Shown: positions 47,815-61,831, counted from the first letter of the stretch. The stretch: 64,000 nucleotides of DNA from Aquilaria yunnanensis (GCA_039654915.1 CM077597.1:80354001-80418000), one strand, 5' to 3'. Notes: a model not told the origin generated them from the letters alone. Numbers and translations are program-made.

Positions 47815-50530
47815 TAAATTTTACAATCTACCCTTAAATTATATCTTATTTTACATATGTACCCTAAACTATTGAACGTTCCAAAATTAGACTTAAAGTG
47901 TCGCTTTATAGCAAAACTACCTAGGTTCATGATTCTCTATTAGTGTTAATGGAAATTCAAGACTAAACGTAAAATGACCCATGGACTCAAGCAAAATGGA
48001 CACAAAACCCCTGAACATAAACTCATGGCATGTAACCCTCAAATAGAAAAAAAACCCAAAAATAGCAAAAAAAAAATCAAAAAGTAGAATGAAGAATAAA
48101 AAAAACACCAAATTTACGTCTTCATCCCAAATTAAAGCATCCAATCTCCTCAAATAATTATATAAAATATTATATATGCCAAAAAATAGAAGTTGACGCC
48201 CTTAGCTATTTTTTTCAACTTAAACTCTAAAATAACAAAAAAAATGAAAAATAGAACAAAAAAAGAAAAAAAAACTACTAATTCAACATGTCCATTCCAA
48301 ATTATAACATCTAATCCCTTGAAATGAAGAATATTAAAGATTCCAAAAAAAATAGAATTTGACATCCTTATATTTTTTTAACTTAAACCCTAAAATAGGC
48401 AAAAAAAAAAACTAAATATAGAAGGGAAAAAATGGGAAAAAAACATGCCAAGTCCAAATTAAAATATTCAACACTTTCAAATAATTGTGGAAAATATTAT
48501 GAGTGCTAAAAAAATATAATGTGATGCCCTCATCTATTTTTCCAACTCAAACACTAAAATAGTAAAAAAACCAAAAAATGGAAGGAAAAAAAGAAAAATA
48601 TAAAAATTTAACAGTTTCATTCCAAATTAAAGTATCCAATCCCTTAAAATAACTATGGAAAAAATTATAGATGCCAAAAATATAAAATTTGACCCTATTA
48701 CGTACTTCCTACCGTCTTATTTTCTTTGAAATATTTGACTTTTTTTAATAGTTTAATTTAAATTTATTCATATTATTTTTTGTTAGAAAATTTTTTTAAA
48801 AAAATATTTAGAAACTATAGGCCTTTATTTATTATTTATATATTATTTTTTTTATTTGTATACTAAAATATTGAAAATAAAAACTCATATATTAATTGCT
48901 AAATAGTGAATGTTGCTAAGAATTTAGGATGGAAGGACAACTTTTTTTTAACTTAAACCTTAAAATAACAAAAAAACTGAAAAATAAAATGAAAGATAAA
49001 AAAAACACCACTAATTTTACATTCTTATCCCAAATTAAAGTATTCAATCCCTTCAAATAATTTTCAAAAATATTATATATGCCAAAATAAATAGAATTTG
49101 ATGCCCTTATTTATTTTTTGGGATAAGGGTGACAAATATGGCCAATATTCTTCCAAATATTCTATTTTTTGGGATAAGGATGTCAAATTCTATTCTTTTG
49201 GCACATATAATATTTTACATAATTATTTGAAGGGATTAAATACTTTAATTTGGGATTGACATGTAAAATTGGTAGTGTTTTTTTTTTATTTTTCATTCTA
49301 TTTTTAAAATTTTTTTTGCTATTTTAGGGTTTAAATTGATATATATCAAATTATATTTTTCTGGAATACATAATATTCTTCATGTTTATTTGGAAGGATT
49401 GGATACTTTAGTTTTGAATAGGCATGTTGAATTAATAGGGTTTTTCTATTTTTTTTTAAATTTTTTGTTTTTGCCTTTTTAGGGTTTAAGTTGTGGTAAA
49501 CTCCATCTTATTTTTTTAATTGTAGTCATGTAGCTTCATTTTCTCCTATTGAGATCTTATATCTCATATAATGTATCATATTAGGTTCTTTCTGTTATTC
49601 AGACTGTTAACTTCCACAGAATCTTGGTTGAAAATACCTAGGGGCATCAAATTCCATTTTTTGGCATTTATAATATTCTTCATAAATATTTTAAGTGATT
49701 TGATCTTTTAATTTGGAATGTGCTTGTTCCATTTGTAGGATTTTTTTATTTTTCATTCTATTTTCCATTTTTATTTTTGCTATTTTAATGTTTAAGTTGA
49801 AAAAAAATATAGTTAAGGGCATGAAATTATTTTTTTTGCATCTATATATTCTCCATAATTATTTGAAGAGATTAGATGCCATAATTTAGAATGGACATGT
49901 TGAATTAGTAGGTTTTTTTATTTTTCTTCTATTTTTTATTTTTTTGTTATTTTAGGGTTTAAGTTAAAAAATAAATATTTCCATTAAATTCTATTTTTTG
50001 GAATCTATAATATTCTTCATAATTATTTTACTAGGTTGGATGCTTTAGTTTGGAATGGGCATGCTGAATTTGTGTAATTTTCATTTTTCTTCTATTTTTT
50101 AGTTTTTTATTTTATTTCAGGGCTTAAGTTGAAAAAATTTTAAAGGTGCCAAATTCTATTTATTTGGAATCTATAATATTTTCTATAATTATTTGAAGAG
50201 ATTGAATGCTTTAATTTTGAGTGTAAAATCAGTCATGTTTTTAATTTTTCATTCTATATTTTGAGTTTTTTTCTTTTTTGATGTGTCTTTTTGGAAGTTT
50301 GAATGGTTATGTGTCACGAGTTTATATTCTAGGGGATTTGTGTCCATTTTTCTTGAGTTCAATGGCTCACTTTAGGTTCACCCTCAAATTTTGCCTCAAT
50401 ACTAACATCAAATCATGAATATGAGACAATTTTACTATAAAATGTTACTTTAATCTCACTTTTGGATTGTTTAGGGTAGATACGCAAAATAATTATAGAT
50501 TAGGAGTAGATTCTATCATTTACCCGAAAA
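47815..50530. mobile_element. Large inverted-repeat (foldback-like) element
   Basis: About 2.7 kb organised as two inverted arms meeting near 49140. The outer ~200 bp of the arms are inverted copies: AACCTAAATTTTACAATCTACCC near 47810-47835 against GTAGATTCTATCATTTACCC at 50510-50527, and GGACACAAAACCCCTGAAC at about 47999 against its inverse near 50330. Inside, each arm is a tandem array of ~165-bp units containing TATAATATTCTTCATAATT, GATTGGATGCTTTAATTT and TTTTAGGGTTTAAGTTG, with about four or five units in the left arm (inverted) and six in the right arm. No transposase is seen. The exact ends and target duplication are not fixed. It could be a foldback element, a Mutator-like element with very long arms, or a rearranged satellite. 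Confidence 0.65.
48705..48942. mobile_element. Possible Stowaway-like MITE inside the left arm
   Basis: This stretch interrupts the ~165-bp repeat array. It starts TACTTCCTACCGTCTTATTTT and ends AATTTAGGATGGAAGGAC; these are weakly inverse and resemble the Stowaway end CTCCCTCCGTCCC. The match is imperfect and a TA duplication is not clear. Confidence 0.4.
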
Positions 50531-50713
50531 AATTTTATGAATTTACGTTGCAGATTGGTTGCTTTTATATGTATATGAAAATTTAATATCCGATAGTTTA
50601 GGGTAGATACGCGAAATAGCTATAGTTTAGGAGTAGATTGTATCATTTACCCGAAAAAATGTTTATGAATTTACGTTAGATTGGTTGCTTTTGTATGTAT
50701 ATGAAAATTTAAG
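50464..50713 (+). repeat. Direct duplication of about 125 bp at the right end of the inverted-repeat element
   Basis: 50464-50589 and 50592-50713 both read GTTTAGGGTAGATACGC, then TCATTTACCCGAAAAAA, then TATGAATTTACGTT and GGTTGCTTTTRTATGTATATG. The first copy covers the element's outer end, so the second is a tandem copy of terminus plus flank. Confidence 0.75.
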
Positions 50714-52639
50714 TTTCGGATTCTACATTGATAAAATCTCCATTTCAGCAACTTTTAATTTATCTTTCTTGGCTTTTTTTTATTAAAAAAAACTTATTTC
50801 ACCTGAAAAAATACTGCTAAGTTATAAAATAGTAATTTTTTTTCCAACTTCGAACAACTAATTTCATATCAAAATTAGGAATTGAAGAATTTGCTACCTT
50901 TAACTTTTTTCTTTATGATTTTGAAACATATACTTACCATACTTTTCCTAAAGTGAACAGTAGGAGCACAAACTTTTTAAATTTTATAATGAATTTAATA
51001 ATCTTAATTATCAACTAACTGTGCAATAGTTATATGACAAATGTTAGAACTTGAATCATTACTAATTTCTTTTTGTAAGGGAAAGGGACTTTGATTTTGA
51101 TGTTTGCTAAACCTCCCCCAGAAAAAATTACTTTCGACAAGACTTTATTCAGTAATGCTACGTGTATTAATAATACTTCTACAAAATTTTCTATCCTCTG
51201 CTTGAAGCGATGATGAATGGGTGGAGGTCAATTATCCTGGAAATCAGACTCTCAGGTTCTAATCTCTATACTTCGTTCTGCCCTGACAAGTTTTATGTTT
51301 CCTTTTGGAGTGATTTTAGAGGACATTCTTTTCCTTAGTTTTTCTGTTTTTTTCATTTAGTTGTTTTTGCTTATCACAATAGATGATGTAATATAGTAGC
51401 CCACAGACTTGCTAGAGCTTCGTGTAGGCGGGCTGGATGAGTTTACTTTGCCAATCCTCTTCTGAGCTGGTTATGTTGTTCTTCTTTCGGATCATATTTA
51501 ATACTAGTGATGGAGTTATTTCAAAAAATAAGAGAAAGCTTTGTACAAATATTTGTAAGTTTAGTATTTTTCATTATTATCCTAGTTGACATTAACATAA
51601 AGACTTTGTCTTTCATCCACTTTGTGTACGTCCGTCCATTAATGGAAATAGCTAAGACAATGATAATTCTAGATAAATCCGCATTAGAAATAGACATAGT
51701 GGTAAAATAAATGTATCTCAAATCTTTACAAGTTGATCTCAATCATAAAATAAATATATATCAAAACTACACAAATGTGGTTTAGAACTAGACAAGATGT
51801 ATCTTATAAATAAATCTACAAATAAATTGAGATAGATGTATTGTAAATTTAGGCAAGATGATATCAATCCTACATGAATACATGTAAGAACTAAGACAAA
51901 TGCATCTTAAAAGTAGAGAAATATTTCTCAAAATTAGACATAATTGAAGCAAATATATCTTAAATCTAAATAATTTGATATCATTCCTAGACAAATGCAT
52001 ATCAAAACTAAAAAAATATATCTTAGAAGTAGAAATTCAATCAAAAGGCCAAAAATATAATCCTAAATCTAAACAAGATGATCTCAATCCTAGATAAATG
52101 TACATCAAAACTAGATAAATGTCCCACTAAAATAAAAATACAACTAACGATATAAATGTATCTTAATCTAGATAAAACGATGTTAGTTCTACGTAAATGT
52201 ATATAAGAACCACATAAAAGTTTCTTAGAACTAAATAAAATTTAGAATTCGATGTATAATTACAATTGGACGTAGGAGTTAAGGAATCCTCTAGAACATA
52301 TGAAATGCAACTGTTTCTGCCTTGGACAGGCACAAAAAGTGAAAAAGTTGGCACCTATTTGGCGGTAGCATTTGGTGGAGGTCACCAGCGAGTCAGCTGG
52401 GTTGGATGTGGTTGAAAGACTCTGGGACTCGAGTTGGATTGGGCTTAAATGATTTTGGTGAATATGAGTCAATCATTTAGTACTATTTTAGTCATTTACA
52501 TATTATACTCCAATTTTTTTTATATTTTTTGCATCATTTATTAGTTTAAGCCATCTCAAATTCTTTATATCATTTTTATATTTAGCAACTTTTATCACAT
52601 AAATTTACTATTACACCCTTCCACTTTTACTTTGAAATT
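50714..52639. other. Intergenic AT-rich DNA with degenerate short repeats
   Basis: No gene. From about 51690 to 52240 phrases such as ACTAGATAAATGTATCTT and AGATGATCTCAATCCTAG recur every 70-80 bp, in degenerate form, suggesting an old tandem array. The remaining sequence shows nothing I can name. Confidence 0.45.
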
Positions 52640-52659
52640 CACTATTAAAAAAACCTTAA

Positions 52660-52965
52660 TTTCCAACTGCTGGCCGTTGGAAATTTTATGTTTCCAACAG
52701 CTGGCAGTTGGAAATTCATGCGTTGGAAATTTTACTTCCAACGGCCCAGGTTTTAGCAGTTAGAATTTTCAACTGTCAGCCGTTGGAAAATAAGCAGTTG
52801 GATAATTTCCAACGGCTGCAGTTTTTTTTTTTATTTTTTGTGTTCCAACTGCTGAGACAGTTGGAAAATTTGGGAAAATTTCCAACTGTCTCAGTAGTTG
52901 GAAAATTTAGGAAAATTTCCAACTGCCTGAGCAGTTGGAAATGAGGCTGGGCAGTTGGAAAAATC
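52660..52965. repeat. Subterminal repeats, left end of the CACTA element
   Basis: Around 15 copies of TTCCAACNGC or its inverse. Several are arranged as back-to-back pairs, for example CCAACTGCTGGCCGTTGG near 52664-52681 and CCAACTGTCTCAGTAGTTGG near 52891-52910. The frames on both strands at 52708-52967 are translations of this array, not genes. Confidence 0.9.
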
Positions 52966-53295
52966 AATTGAAAATTACGCCATATTTACTTTCCACTTCG
53001 AATTATTTTTTCATTGATTGCACTGTTCAGCCGAATTTATTGTTTGCTTTAAACGTTAACCTATTATATTCTAGATAATTATTTCGATTATAATCAAATT
53101 ATTTACTACAATTACATAACAATATATATTAAACGACATAAAAACATAAACAATTCAAATTACTACGTCATTATATAAATGTATTTATAAATCCACACAT
53201 AAGCATTTATAGTAGAAATTGCCTAATCGTAGTCTCTAACTAAATGTTTGTTTGCTAATAAACACACATAGTAGCATGATATACCTGATATATTC

Positions 53296-54935
53296 TTAAT
53301 CCGATCCCGAGTCATCATCATCATCATCTACAGGAGGCGCGGGCAGTGGTATGTCAATTGACTTACATATGTACTCGAGTTCAATCCGTTGTCTCCTCTT
53401 CAGACGCTCTAGCTTTCGCTCATAATGTGATACTTGTTGTGCAGTTTGCTCCGCTACGACTCGTTGTACTTGTTGAGTGAACTCCGGAGTCTGTGTGACA
53501 TCAACATGTGCTGCATGCGTAAGCGCTGGTCGTCGTCGTCCAGGCACAACATGTTGTTCTGATCCAAGTCCAAATACACGGCCTTTTTTCTGCCCCCCGC
53601 AGCTGCACTCATAATCGCAACCTCATCTATGTCAGGTGCGCCACCATCGTTACCCGGCTGCTGCGTTGCTTCCTCAATCTCAGCATTTATTATTGCCTAC
53701 ATAAAGAGTAACGATAAGTTATTAGTATTAAGATCAGAAATTAAGGCTGTAATTCTATAGCATGATACTTACTGCAACTTCTTCAGTGCGCCTGTTAACG
53801 TATTCCCCGTTTTTTTTCTTGAAAGTTTGCTACATCACCTTGAACAAGCCAGGGTCCCTTTTCTCCGGATCTTTTTCACGCTACATTGGAAACGTACTAA
53901 CATTAATCTTTTCACAAAGTAAATAAGTTGAATTTGAATTAACAGTTGGAAATAATTTTACCATTCGTTCTCGGTGTTCAGTTATTGAAACCGAACCTCC
54001 TGCATAAGTAGCACTTGCTGATCCTGTTGAGTTAGATGACTGCGATGATGAAGCTCGCATTGTCTTCCCCCTTCCACTTCGCTCGTTAAACTCCGCTGAC
54101 ACCCACCATTCCTCAAATTTTGCATACTGTGCGTCGGTCATAAAAGATGCCCTTGCTCGCCGTTTTTTCGGATTTTTCTCCCGCCGGATGTCACCCAGTG
54201 TGCATCGGTAATGACTCGCCGCCATCATATGCCAAACACGATAGACCTCATTATGGTCTGCCGGATCCCATTCACATAATCCCTACACGTTATAAAAAAA
54301 TATTTCTTGCATCGCATTGTTGACAACATGGTGAATAAAGTTCAAATAGTGCGAAGACAGTGCAAACCTCAAATACGCGCCACCATACTTGAATATTTGC
54401 CATGCTTGCGCTCGTCCAGTCATGATGTCATTTGAAGTGTGTGGTGAAGCATCTAGTCACCAACCGTGTTGCTCTTGATGGAAGGAAGCTACATGAAGTG
54501 CATATTTTGAGACAATACATATTATTATTTTACTGCGACTTCACATACTCGATGTTAATTTAACAATTATGGTTCAAAAGGTTGCAATACTTACGTGTTT
54601 CCGTGAGGTCTTATCCGTAAGCACGCCTGAATCTGGCCTTGGGATACCATTGACTGACCAATGGAATTCCCACCATCGGGTGAAACAACAGGGGCCGGAG
54701 TATATCGAGTAGCATTACGGCCGACAAAAGCACCGCGGATATCCCCGCTACCAGGGTAAGTATCTGGAACATTTGTTGGTTCTGCTGAGGGCTGTGCATC
54801 TGAATGATGGGAATGCGATTGGCCTGCCCTTTCATGTCAAGGAATTGGTTCTGCTAATGCTTCTTTCATCTGCTGAAATAGGCCTTTCCCTGGCCGACGT
54901 GTATACGTCGCATCTCTTTTATGTGACATCTGCAT
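53296..54935 (-). pseudogene. CACTA second gene, transposase_24 (Ptta/En/Spm) type, broken
   Basis: Exons in gene order: 54595-54935 (starts MQMSHKRDATYTRRPGKG); a poorly bounded exon near 54370-54480 (ends WQIFKYGGAYLR); 53962-54282 (WDPADHNEVYRVWHMMAASHY, then a basic KKRRARAS stretch and FEEWWVSAEF); about 53767-53881; and the last, about 53296-53700, which encodes a glutamine-rich coiled coil and an acidic DDDDDDSGSD end. This matches the small DNA-binding partner gene of En/Spm elements. An in-frame TGA lies at 54837-54839, a TAG at 53830-53832, and a one-base frameshift in GGRKKGRVFGLGSEQ near 53597. Introns have GT-AG borders. Confidence 0.82.
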
Positions 54936-55107
54936 TATTTTAAAAACCCATACAGCAGTTTACACAACTAACATACAGAAATGAAAAAAAAGCTTGCTAA
55001 TTAATATTGCCCGCACCACTTTAAAGTTCGACTTAGTATTTACATATATATTGAAAGTTATTCCACGTTCTCACTATAACTAGGCAGTTAAAACGTTTAC
55101 ATTCTTG

Positions 55108-58100
55108 TCAATGGACTACATCGTCCTCAGTTTCTGTCTCAGATTCGCCACTATCAGTATCCCCAGATTCAAATTCATTTTCTTCATCACTTCCTTCAAG
55201 GGACTCCTCATTGTCAGATCATCGTCATGTTGCAAAGTTTCTTCCCTGATTGGCATGTCTTCCTCTATTGCTTCCCATACTCCTGTTTCAGCTAAATTGT
55301 CGATTGAGTCATCCATAATAATTACAGACGTGTTCACACCGGGCAATAATTCTTCTTGAAATGCATCTTCGACATCATTTACATTAGTATTCACGATGCA
55401 TCTAGGTTTTATTTTCAGAACCGCTAACTAACCCATTTTGTCACGTGACTTTGTTGGGTACGGGGTGTAGCACACTTGATCTGCTTGGGATGCAAGAATG
55501 AATGGGTCAAATTTCCCATATCGGTGCCCATCACGGACCTCAACTATACCATATTGCTTATGAACTCGAGTGCCACGCTCTGATGTAAGGTCAAACCAAG
55601 CACACCTAAACAATACAACTTTTTTGTGTGGCCAGCCAGGATTCAAGTTGAATGATTTCTTCTAACACCCCATAAAAATCACATTCAACCTCACTTGCTC
55701 CTGAAGTCCTTATACATACTCCATTGATAAATGTTGCTTTGTCGCGACCCCAGTCGCTAATGTGGAACTTGTACCCATTTATGAAGTAAACAGGCCAACT
55801 CTCAACACGACGTGAAGGCCCGCATACAACATCCCACAGGAAGCGGTCCGTGATAGTGTTACGCACATCATTCACCTAGTTACACATTGTGATACTTTGA
55901 ATATATGTTACCCTTCAAAATGCAAAATATGGGGTAAGTTTAAGTGTAGAAAACTTACATAGTTTCTAAGCAATGTCTCAAAGTTATTCTCAATGTAGAC
56001 ATCCATGTCTGACATCTGTATATTGGGTTCATGCGTATGCACTTCATCAACAAACAAACTACAAGATATAGAAAGAGGGCGGTGGAGCATAAACTTCATT
56101 AGTTTAGTATAAAACAAGAAAAATGGTAGTATTTGAGATAGTTTATAAAGAAAATAGGTCTTATTTGACTTACTCGAGGTACGGCTCCACCTTCTTACAA
56201 TTTAGTAACACATATGCAGATGTGACCCTCAATTCATTGTCATCAAGATATCGATATCTTGATACACCATATGGCCGCCCCGGGTATCTAAAGATAGACC
56301 ACACCGATTCATCATATGGTCCTTCTCCGCCATCATCATTTCGAGGTACTTTAGTTGCCATATGTGGAATATTTGATTCAAAGTAGTGAGAGCAAAATGT
56401 TGAGGTCTCCTCAATTAGATATGTTTCACAAATTGAACCCTCAACATGAGCCTTATTTGATACTTTCATTTTGAGGTCATGCATACAACGCTCAAATTTG
56501 TACATCCACCTATATTGAACGGGCCCTCCAACCTTTGCTTCGTAAGGTAGGTGCACCGACAAATGTTCCATCGAATAAAAAAAACCTGGTGGAAAAATTC
56601 TTTCCAACTTACAAAGTATGACAGGAATATTGGCTTCCAACTCAACAATGTGATTCACATCTAACTCTGGAGAACATAAATCTCGAAAGAATTGGCTTAA
56701 CTCGGTCAGCGGTTTCCAAATATTTTCCGGAATTGCTTGAAGTGCAATTAGGAGGAGCCTTTGCATCATTACATGACAATCATGACTTTTCATACCAGAC
56801 ATCTGACTTACATTACTGTCAACACACCTCTCAAGATTCGATGCATAGCCATCTGGGAGTCTAAGTGCTTTAACCCAATTCAGGACATCAGATCTTTGAT
56901 GTCTGTTTAATGCAAAAGTGGCTTTGGGTTTAAATGCTCGACCGTCGCCTTGAGGAATTACATTTAGCTCTGAGCGACTGCACAAAATCTCAAGGTCCTT
57001 ACGAGCCTTCACGTTGTCCTTAGTTTTATTGGACACATCCATCACTGTATTCCATATATTGTCAAAAACATTCTTCTCTATATGCATAACATCCAAATTA
57101 TGGCGGATTAAATTACTCTTCCAATACGGCAACTCCCAGAAAATACTTCGTTTAGTCCAATTATGAGTTCTGCCATAGCCTGGTATGGTTACAACCTGTC
57201 CATTGTGAACTACAGATGGCAAATGTGCAATACGTTCAAATATTGTCTCAAGCGGTAGACACTCAAGAGGCAACGATTTCTCAACTTTTCCTTTCTTAAA
57301 GGCGAATCTGTTTCGCCTATATGGGTGATCCAACTCGAGAAATTGCCGATGACAATGAAAGAATGAAGTCTTCCTCCCGTGCTCAAGTTGGAAGGCTTTA
57401 CTAGCATCCATGCAAATAGGGCAAGATAACCTCCCATGAGTCATCCATCCAGACAATATCCCATAAGCCGGGAAGTCATTTATGGTCCACAAAATCGAAG
57501 CTCGGAGCTGAAAATTTTGTTTCAGTGAAACATCCCATGTTTTGACCCCATCATCCCATAGCTGCTTCAATTCATGAATAAGAGGTTGTAAATACACATC
57601 AATATTTTGACGTGGAGATCGAGGCCCAGGTATCAATGCAGTCAAAAACATATATGGTTTCTTCATACACATCCAAGGAGGCAAATTATACGGAGTAACA
57701 ATGACAGGCCAACATGAGTACTGTTTACCAGAGTTCCCAAAAGGCACAAAGCCATCAGAACAAACTCCAAGACGAACGTTACGGGCATCCGCCGCAAAGA
57801 ATGCGTACGTGGAATCAAAATGTTTCCATACTTCCCCATCTGAAGGATGTTTTAAAACATTTGGGTCTGATCGATGCTCACTGTGCCACCTCATGTGCTC
57901 TGCAGTTGAAAGTGAAGCATATAGTCACTGAAGGCAAGGAGTAAGTGGTAAATAGTGCATAGTCTTTCTTGCTCTATCCTGACCCCGCCCAACTTTTCTC
58001 GGCTTAAACCGAGATTCACCACAAAACTTTCATTGTGAACCATCTTCATCATTATTCCAAAACAACATGCAGTCGTTAACACAAGCATCAATTTTCAGAT

Positions 58101-58758
58101 GGGCAAGACCTAGTTGTGATACTAATTTCTTCGTCTCATACCAATTGGATGGCATCTTGCTATCACTTGGCTGTGTCTCTTTCATTAAGGCCGCGATACC
58201 ATCATAACACCCTTTTGGTATGTGATATTCTGCTTTAAGGTTTAACAAACGAACTGCAACAGACAGCTCAGAATGCTTCTCACATCCAACTCACAGAGGT
58301 GTACTAGCAGAGTACAGTAAATCAGAAAACCGTTTAAAACCGTCATTAGGTTCTTGATCCACTTCAGTGAAATTCTGATGTGCACTTGGTCCCGCTGCAT
58401 CAAATATCATTCAAGCATATGGGTTTGCATTTGAACTGTACTCAGCATTCTCATACCAATCACAATTATCAAAAGGCTGATGCGGAGATTCATTAAATGG
58501 CTCACCATGAGCAGTCCAGTTGCTGTAATAAGGCATGAAACCCCATTTGTATAGGTGAACTCTAACGTCATCACAATCCTTAAACCTCAAATTTTTACAC
58601 CTCCTACACGGGCACTGTATTTTGTTTCCATCCATGTGACCTGGGTTACTACAGGCAAATGTTATGAACTGCTGAACCCCTGTCTCCCACTCCTCTTTGT
58701 ACCCAACTCGACCAGGTAAATAACGACTATTATACATCCAACTACGTTCTTGATCCAT
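55108..58758 (-). pseudogene. CACTA transposase, TNP2 (transposase_21) type, broken
   Basis: Coding runs from MDQERSWMY (58758) through exon A (56174-58758), exon B (55959-56058) and exon C (55108-55875), with GT-AG introns. In order: the transposase-associated N-terminal domain with the CPCRRCKN zinc motif (58650-58590); the transposase_21 core (57894 onwards: GVCSDGFVPFG, PYNLPPWMCMK, LTALIPGPRSP, LSCPICMDASKAF, NLDVMHIEKNVFDN); DUF4218 (about 56800-56380, YSMEHLSVHLPYEAKVGGPV); DUF4216 in exon C (VVLFRCAWFDL, DPFILASQADQVCY); and an acidic tail. In-frame TGA codons lie at 58411, 58291, 58030 and 57925 and a TAG at 55428; frameshifts lie near 55645 and 55215. The 574-codon core is otherwise uninterrupted, so decay is recent relative to the gypsy and LINE copies. 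Confidence 0.95.
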
Positions 58759-58884
58759 GGAGGCCTACCAATGGAAATTATATATTTACCTTCATGACAT
58801 TTACGAAACCATGAACACATAAAATTAATTTCTTCAACTAAATAATATAATTTTTTTTTATCATCACATGAATTACTATTACAT

Positions 58885-59830
<946 letters not shown>

Positions 59831-60019
59831 ATTCAAGGGCAAACTTAATCAACTACACTTACTTAAATAGAAATATTTTGTACGTTTATATTAATTTCAA
59901 TTATGAAAACATTGTAAGAATGATTCAAATTAAACATTATACATACTAACAATATGTGTTACCTAAACAATTGACAATCAACAAAAGATTTCATATTTTT
60001 AAAAATACCAACTACTTTC

Positions 60020-60600
60020 AGATCACATAAATATACTAACTAAACTATGTGCTTAAAACAGTAAGTTTATTAATTTATAAATATACTAAGTAATTTCACA
60101 AACAAATATACTACGTAAACAATTAACTTAAAACTAATTATTCCTATGCTTAAAGATACTAACTAATTTCACACCAAAATATACTACCTAAATAATTTAC
60201 ATAAAAATAATTAATTATTATTTTTAAATATACTAACTAATTTGAGACATAAATATACTACCTCGGCAATTTACTTAAAACTAATTTTTACCTATTTTTA
60301 AATATACTAAGTAATTTTAAACATAAAAATACTACCTAAACAAATTAGTTAAAACTAATTACTAACTATTTTTAATTATACTAACTAATTTCACACATAA
60401 ATATACAACCTAAACAATTTACTTCAAACTAATTATTTATTATTTTTAAATATACTAACTAATTTTACACATAAATATACTACCTAAGCAATTTATTTAA
60501 AACATACAATTAAATAATTTTAATTATACTAACTAATTTGACACATAAATATACTACCTAAAAAATTAGCTTAAAACTAATTATTTTCTATTTTTTAATT
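60020..60600. repeat. Tandem array of ~75-bp units within the CACTA element
   Basis: Seven or eight units of the form ATATACTAACTAATTTCAC, then ACATAAATATACTACCTAA, then CAATTTACTTAAAACTAATT. The array lies between the transposase start and the right subterminal region, so it is in the element's presumed leader or promoter side. Confidence 0.88.
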
Positions 60601-61200
60601 AATCCCAAAATTAAGAAAAATAGCAAAAAAATGGATATAAATGTTAAATTATAATGGGTAACCCAAATACTTCACATCCAACAATCAACAACTACAAATC
60701 ACATACATTTTACATTTTTCAACCTAAAAAACCATGAAATTATTCCGGATTTTAACTATAATAATTGAAAAAAATTTAAAAAAACATTTCTAACGAAGTA
60801 ACCTCAAATCGGACCCTAAACTTCCTTCAAATCCCTCCAAATAGCTTCGAATCAACTACAAAAAGTAAAAACAAAACACATTATCAACATCCAAATCACA
60901 ACGCAAATCCGTGAAAAAAATGAGAAAAAATTCAAAATAAATACAAACTAACTATAGATCAAGCAAAACCATACCAGATCCATGTGAATATAAGCTCTAG
61001 GAACTTGATTCACCCCTTGATCGAAGATTCGAAGGTGCTGTGTGTGCGTGTGTGAAGAACGAAGAGAAAGACGAGGAGAGAGAGACGCGAAGGATGCGCT
61101 CTGGTGAAGACGAACGCCTGGGGGGGTGGTTTTAAATTGAATGGAAAAAAAGATCAAAGTGCACCGTTTCATTAAATGGCTTGCAATATATTTTCAAACA
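60601..61200 (-). promoter_or_regulatory. Presumed promoter and leader of the CACTA transcript
   Basis: Between the 75-bp array and the right subterminal repeats is ordinary sequence with a purine-rich stretch (61045-61090 plus strand: GAAGAACGAAGAGAAAGACG). In En/Spm elements transcription of both proteins starts at this end and reads inwards, which fits the minus-strand gene order here. No TATA box or start site is placed. The minus-strand frame 60948-61172 may be leader sequence. Confidence 0.35.
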
Positions 61201-61831
61201 AAAACTGCATATATTTTTTCCAACTGTTATAGCCGTTGGAAGCTACATGTATGAAGCCGTTGGAAACCTTGCAATCAAATAATAACATATTTTTTTCCAA
61301 CTGTTATAGCCGTTGGAAGCTGCATGTATGAACCATTTAATTTTCCAACGGCTTAAGCCGTTGGAAACTTTGCAAAAAAATAATGACATATTTTTTTCTA
61401 ACGGTTCTAGCCGTTGGAAGCTACATTGATGTACATTTAATTTTCCAATGACTTAAGCCGTTTGAAACTTTGCAAACTAAAATTGTTTATATTTATTTTT
61501 TCTAACGGTTATGGCCGTTGGAACATTTTCACTTAAATTTCACATATAAGTATTTAAAATTTCCAACGGCTTTACAAATTTTGCTAAGAAAACCCATTAA
61601 TTTAGCCATTTTCCAACGGTTCAAGCCGTTGGAAGTATTATATATATATATTTTCCACAATTTCCAACGGCTATTATACACTATTATTTAGATTACCTCT
61701 CGCAAAATTTTCAACTGCTAAGCCGTTGGAAAATATTTTTTCTTCATTCCAACGGTTTTGGTAGTTGGAAATTTCCAACTGCTTGACCGTTGGAAATAAG
61801 GAAGTTGGAAAAACAAGTTTTTTTAGTAGTG
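61200..61831. repeat. Subterminal repeats, right end of the CACTA element
   Basis: About 20 copies of TTCCAACGGCT or AGCCGTTGGAA in both orientations. One pair forms a perfect palindrome, CCAACGGCTTAAGCCGTTGG (about 61344-61363). The spacing between copies varies. The block ends at AGTTTTTTTAGTAGTG. Confidence 0.93.

Noticed and set aside
47815..50530. CRISPR-like regularly spaced repeats
   Set aside because: The units are ~165-bp AT-rich tandem repeats in inverted arms of a plant element, with no short identical repeats separated by unique spacers.
52708..52967. Overlapping frames rich in QLENL / FPTV repeats
   Set aside because: They translate the CACTA subterminal motif array and have no coding meaning.
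54611..54835. Hydrophobic 74-codon minus-strand frame that looks like a membrane peptide
   Set aside because: It is a shifted frame of the first exon of the CACTA second gene; the correct frame (MSHKRDATYTRRPGKG...) passes through it with one TGA.
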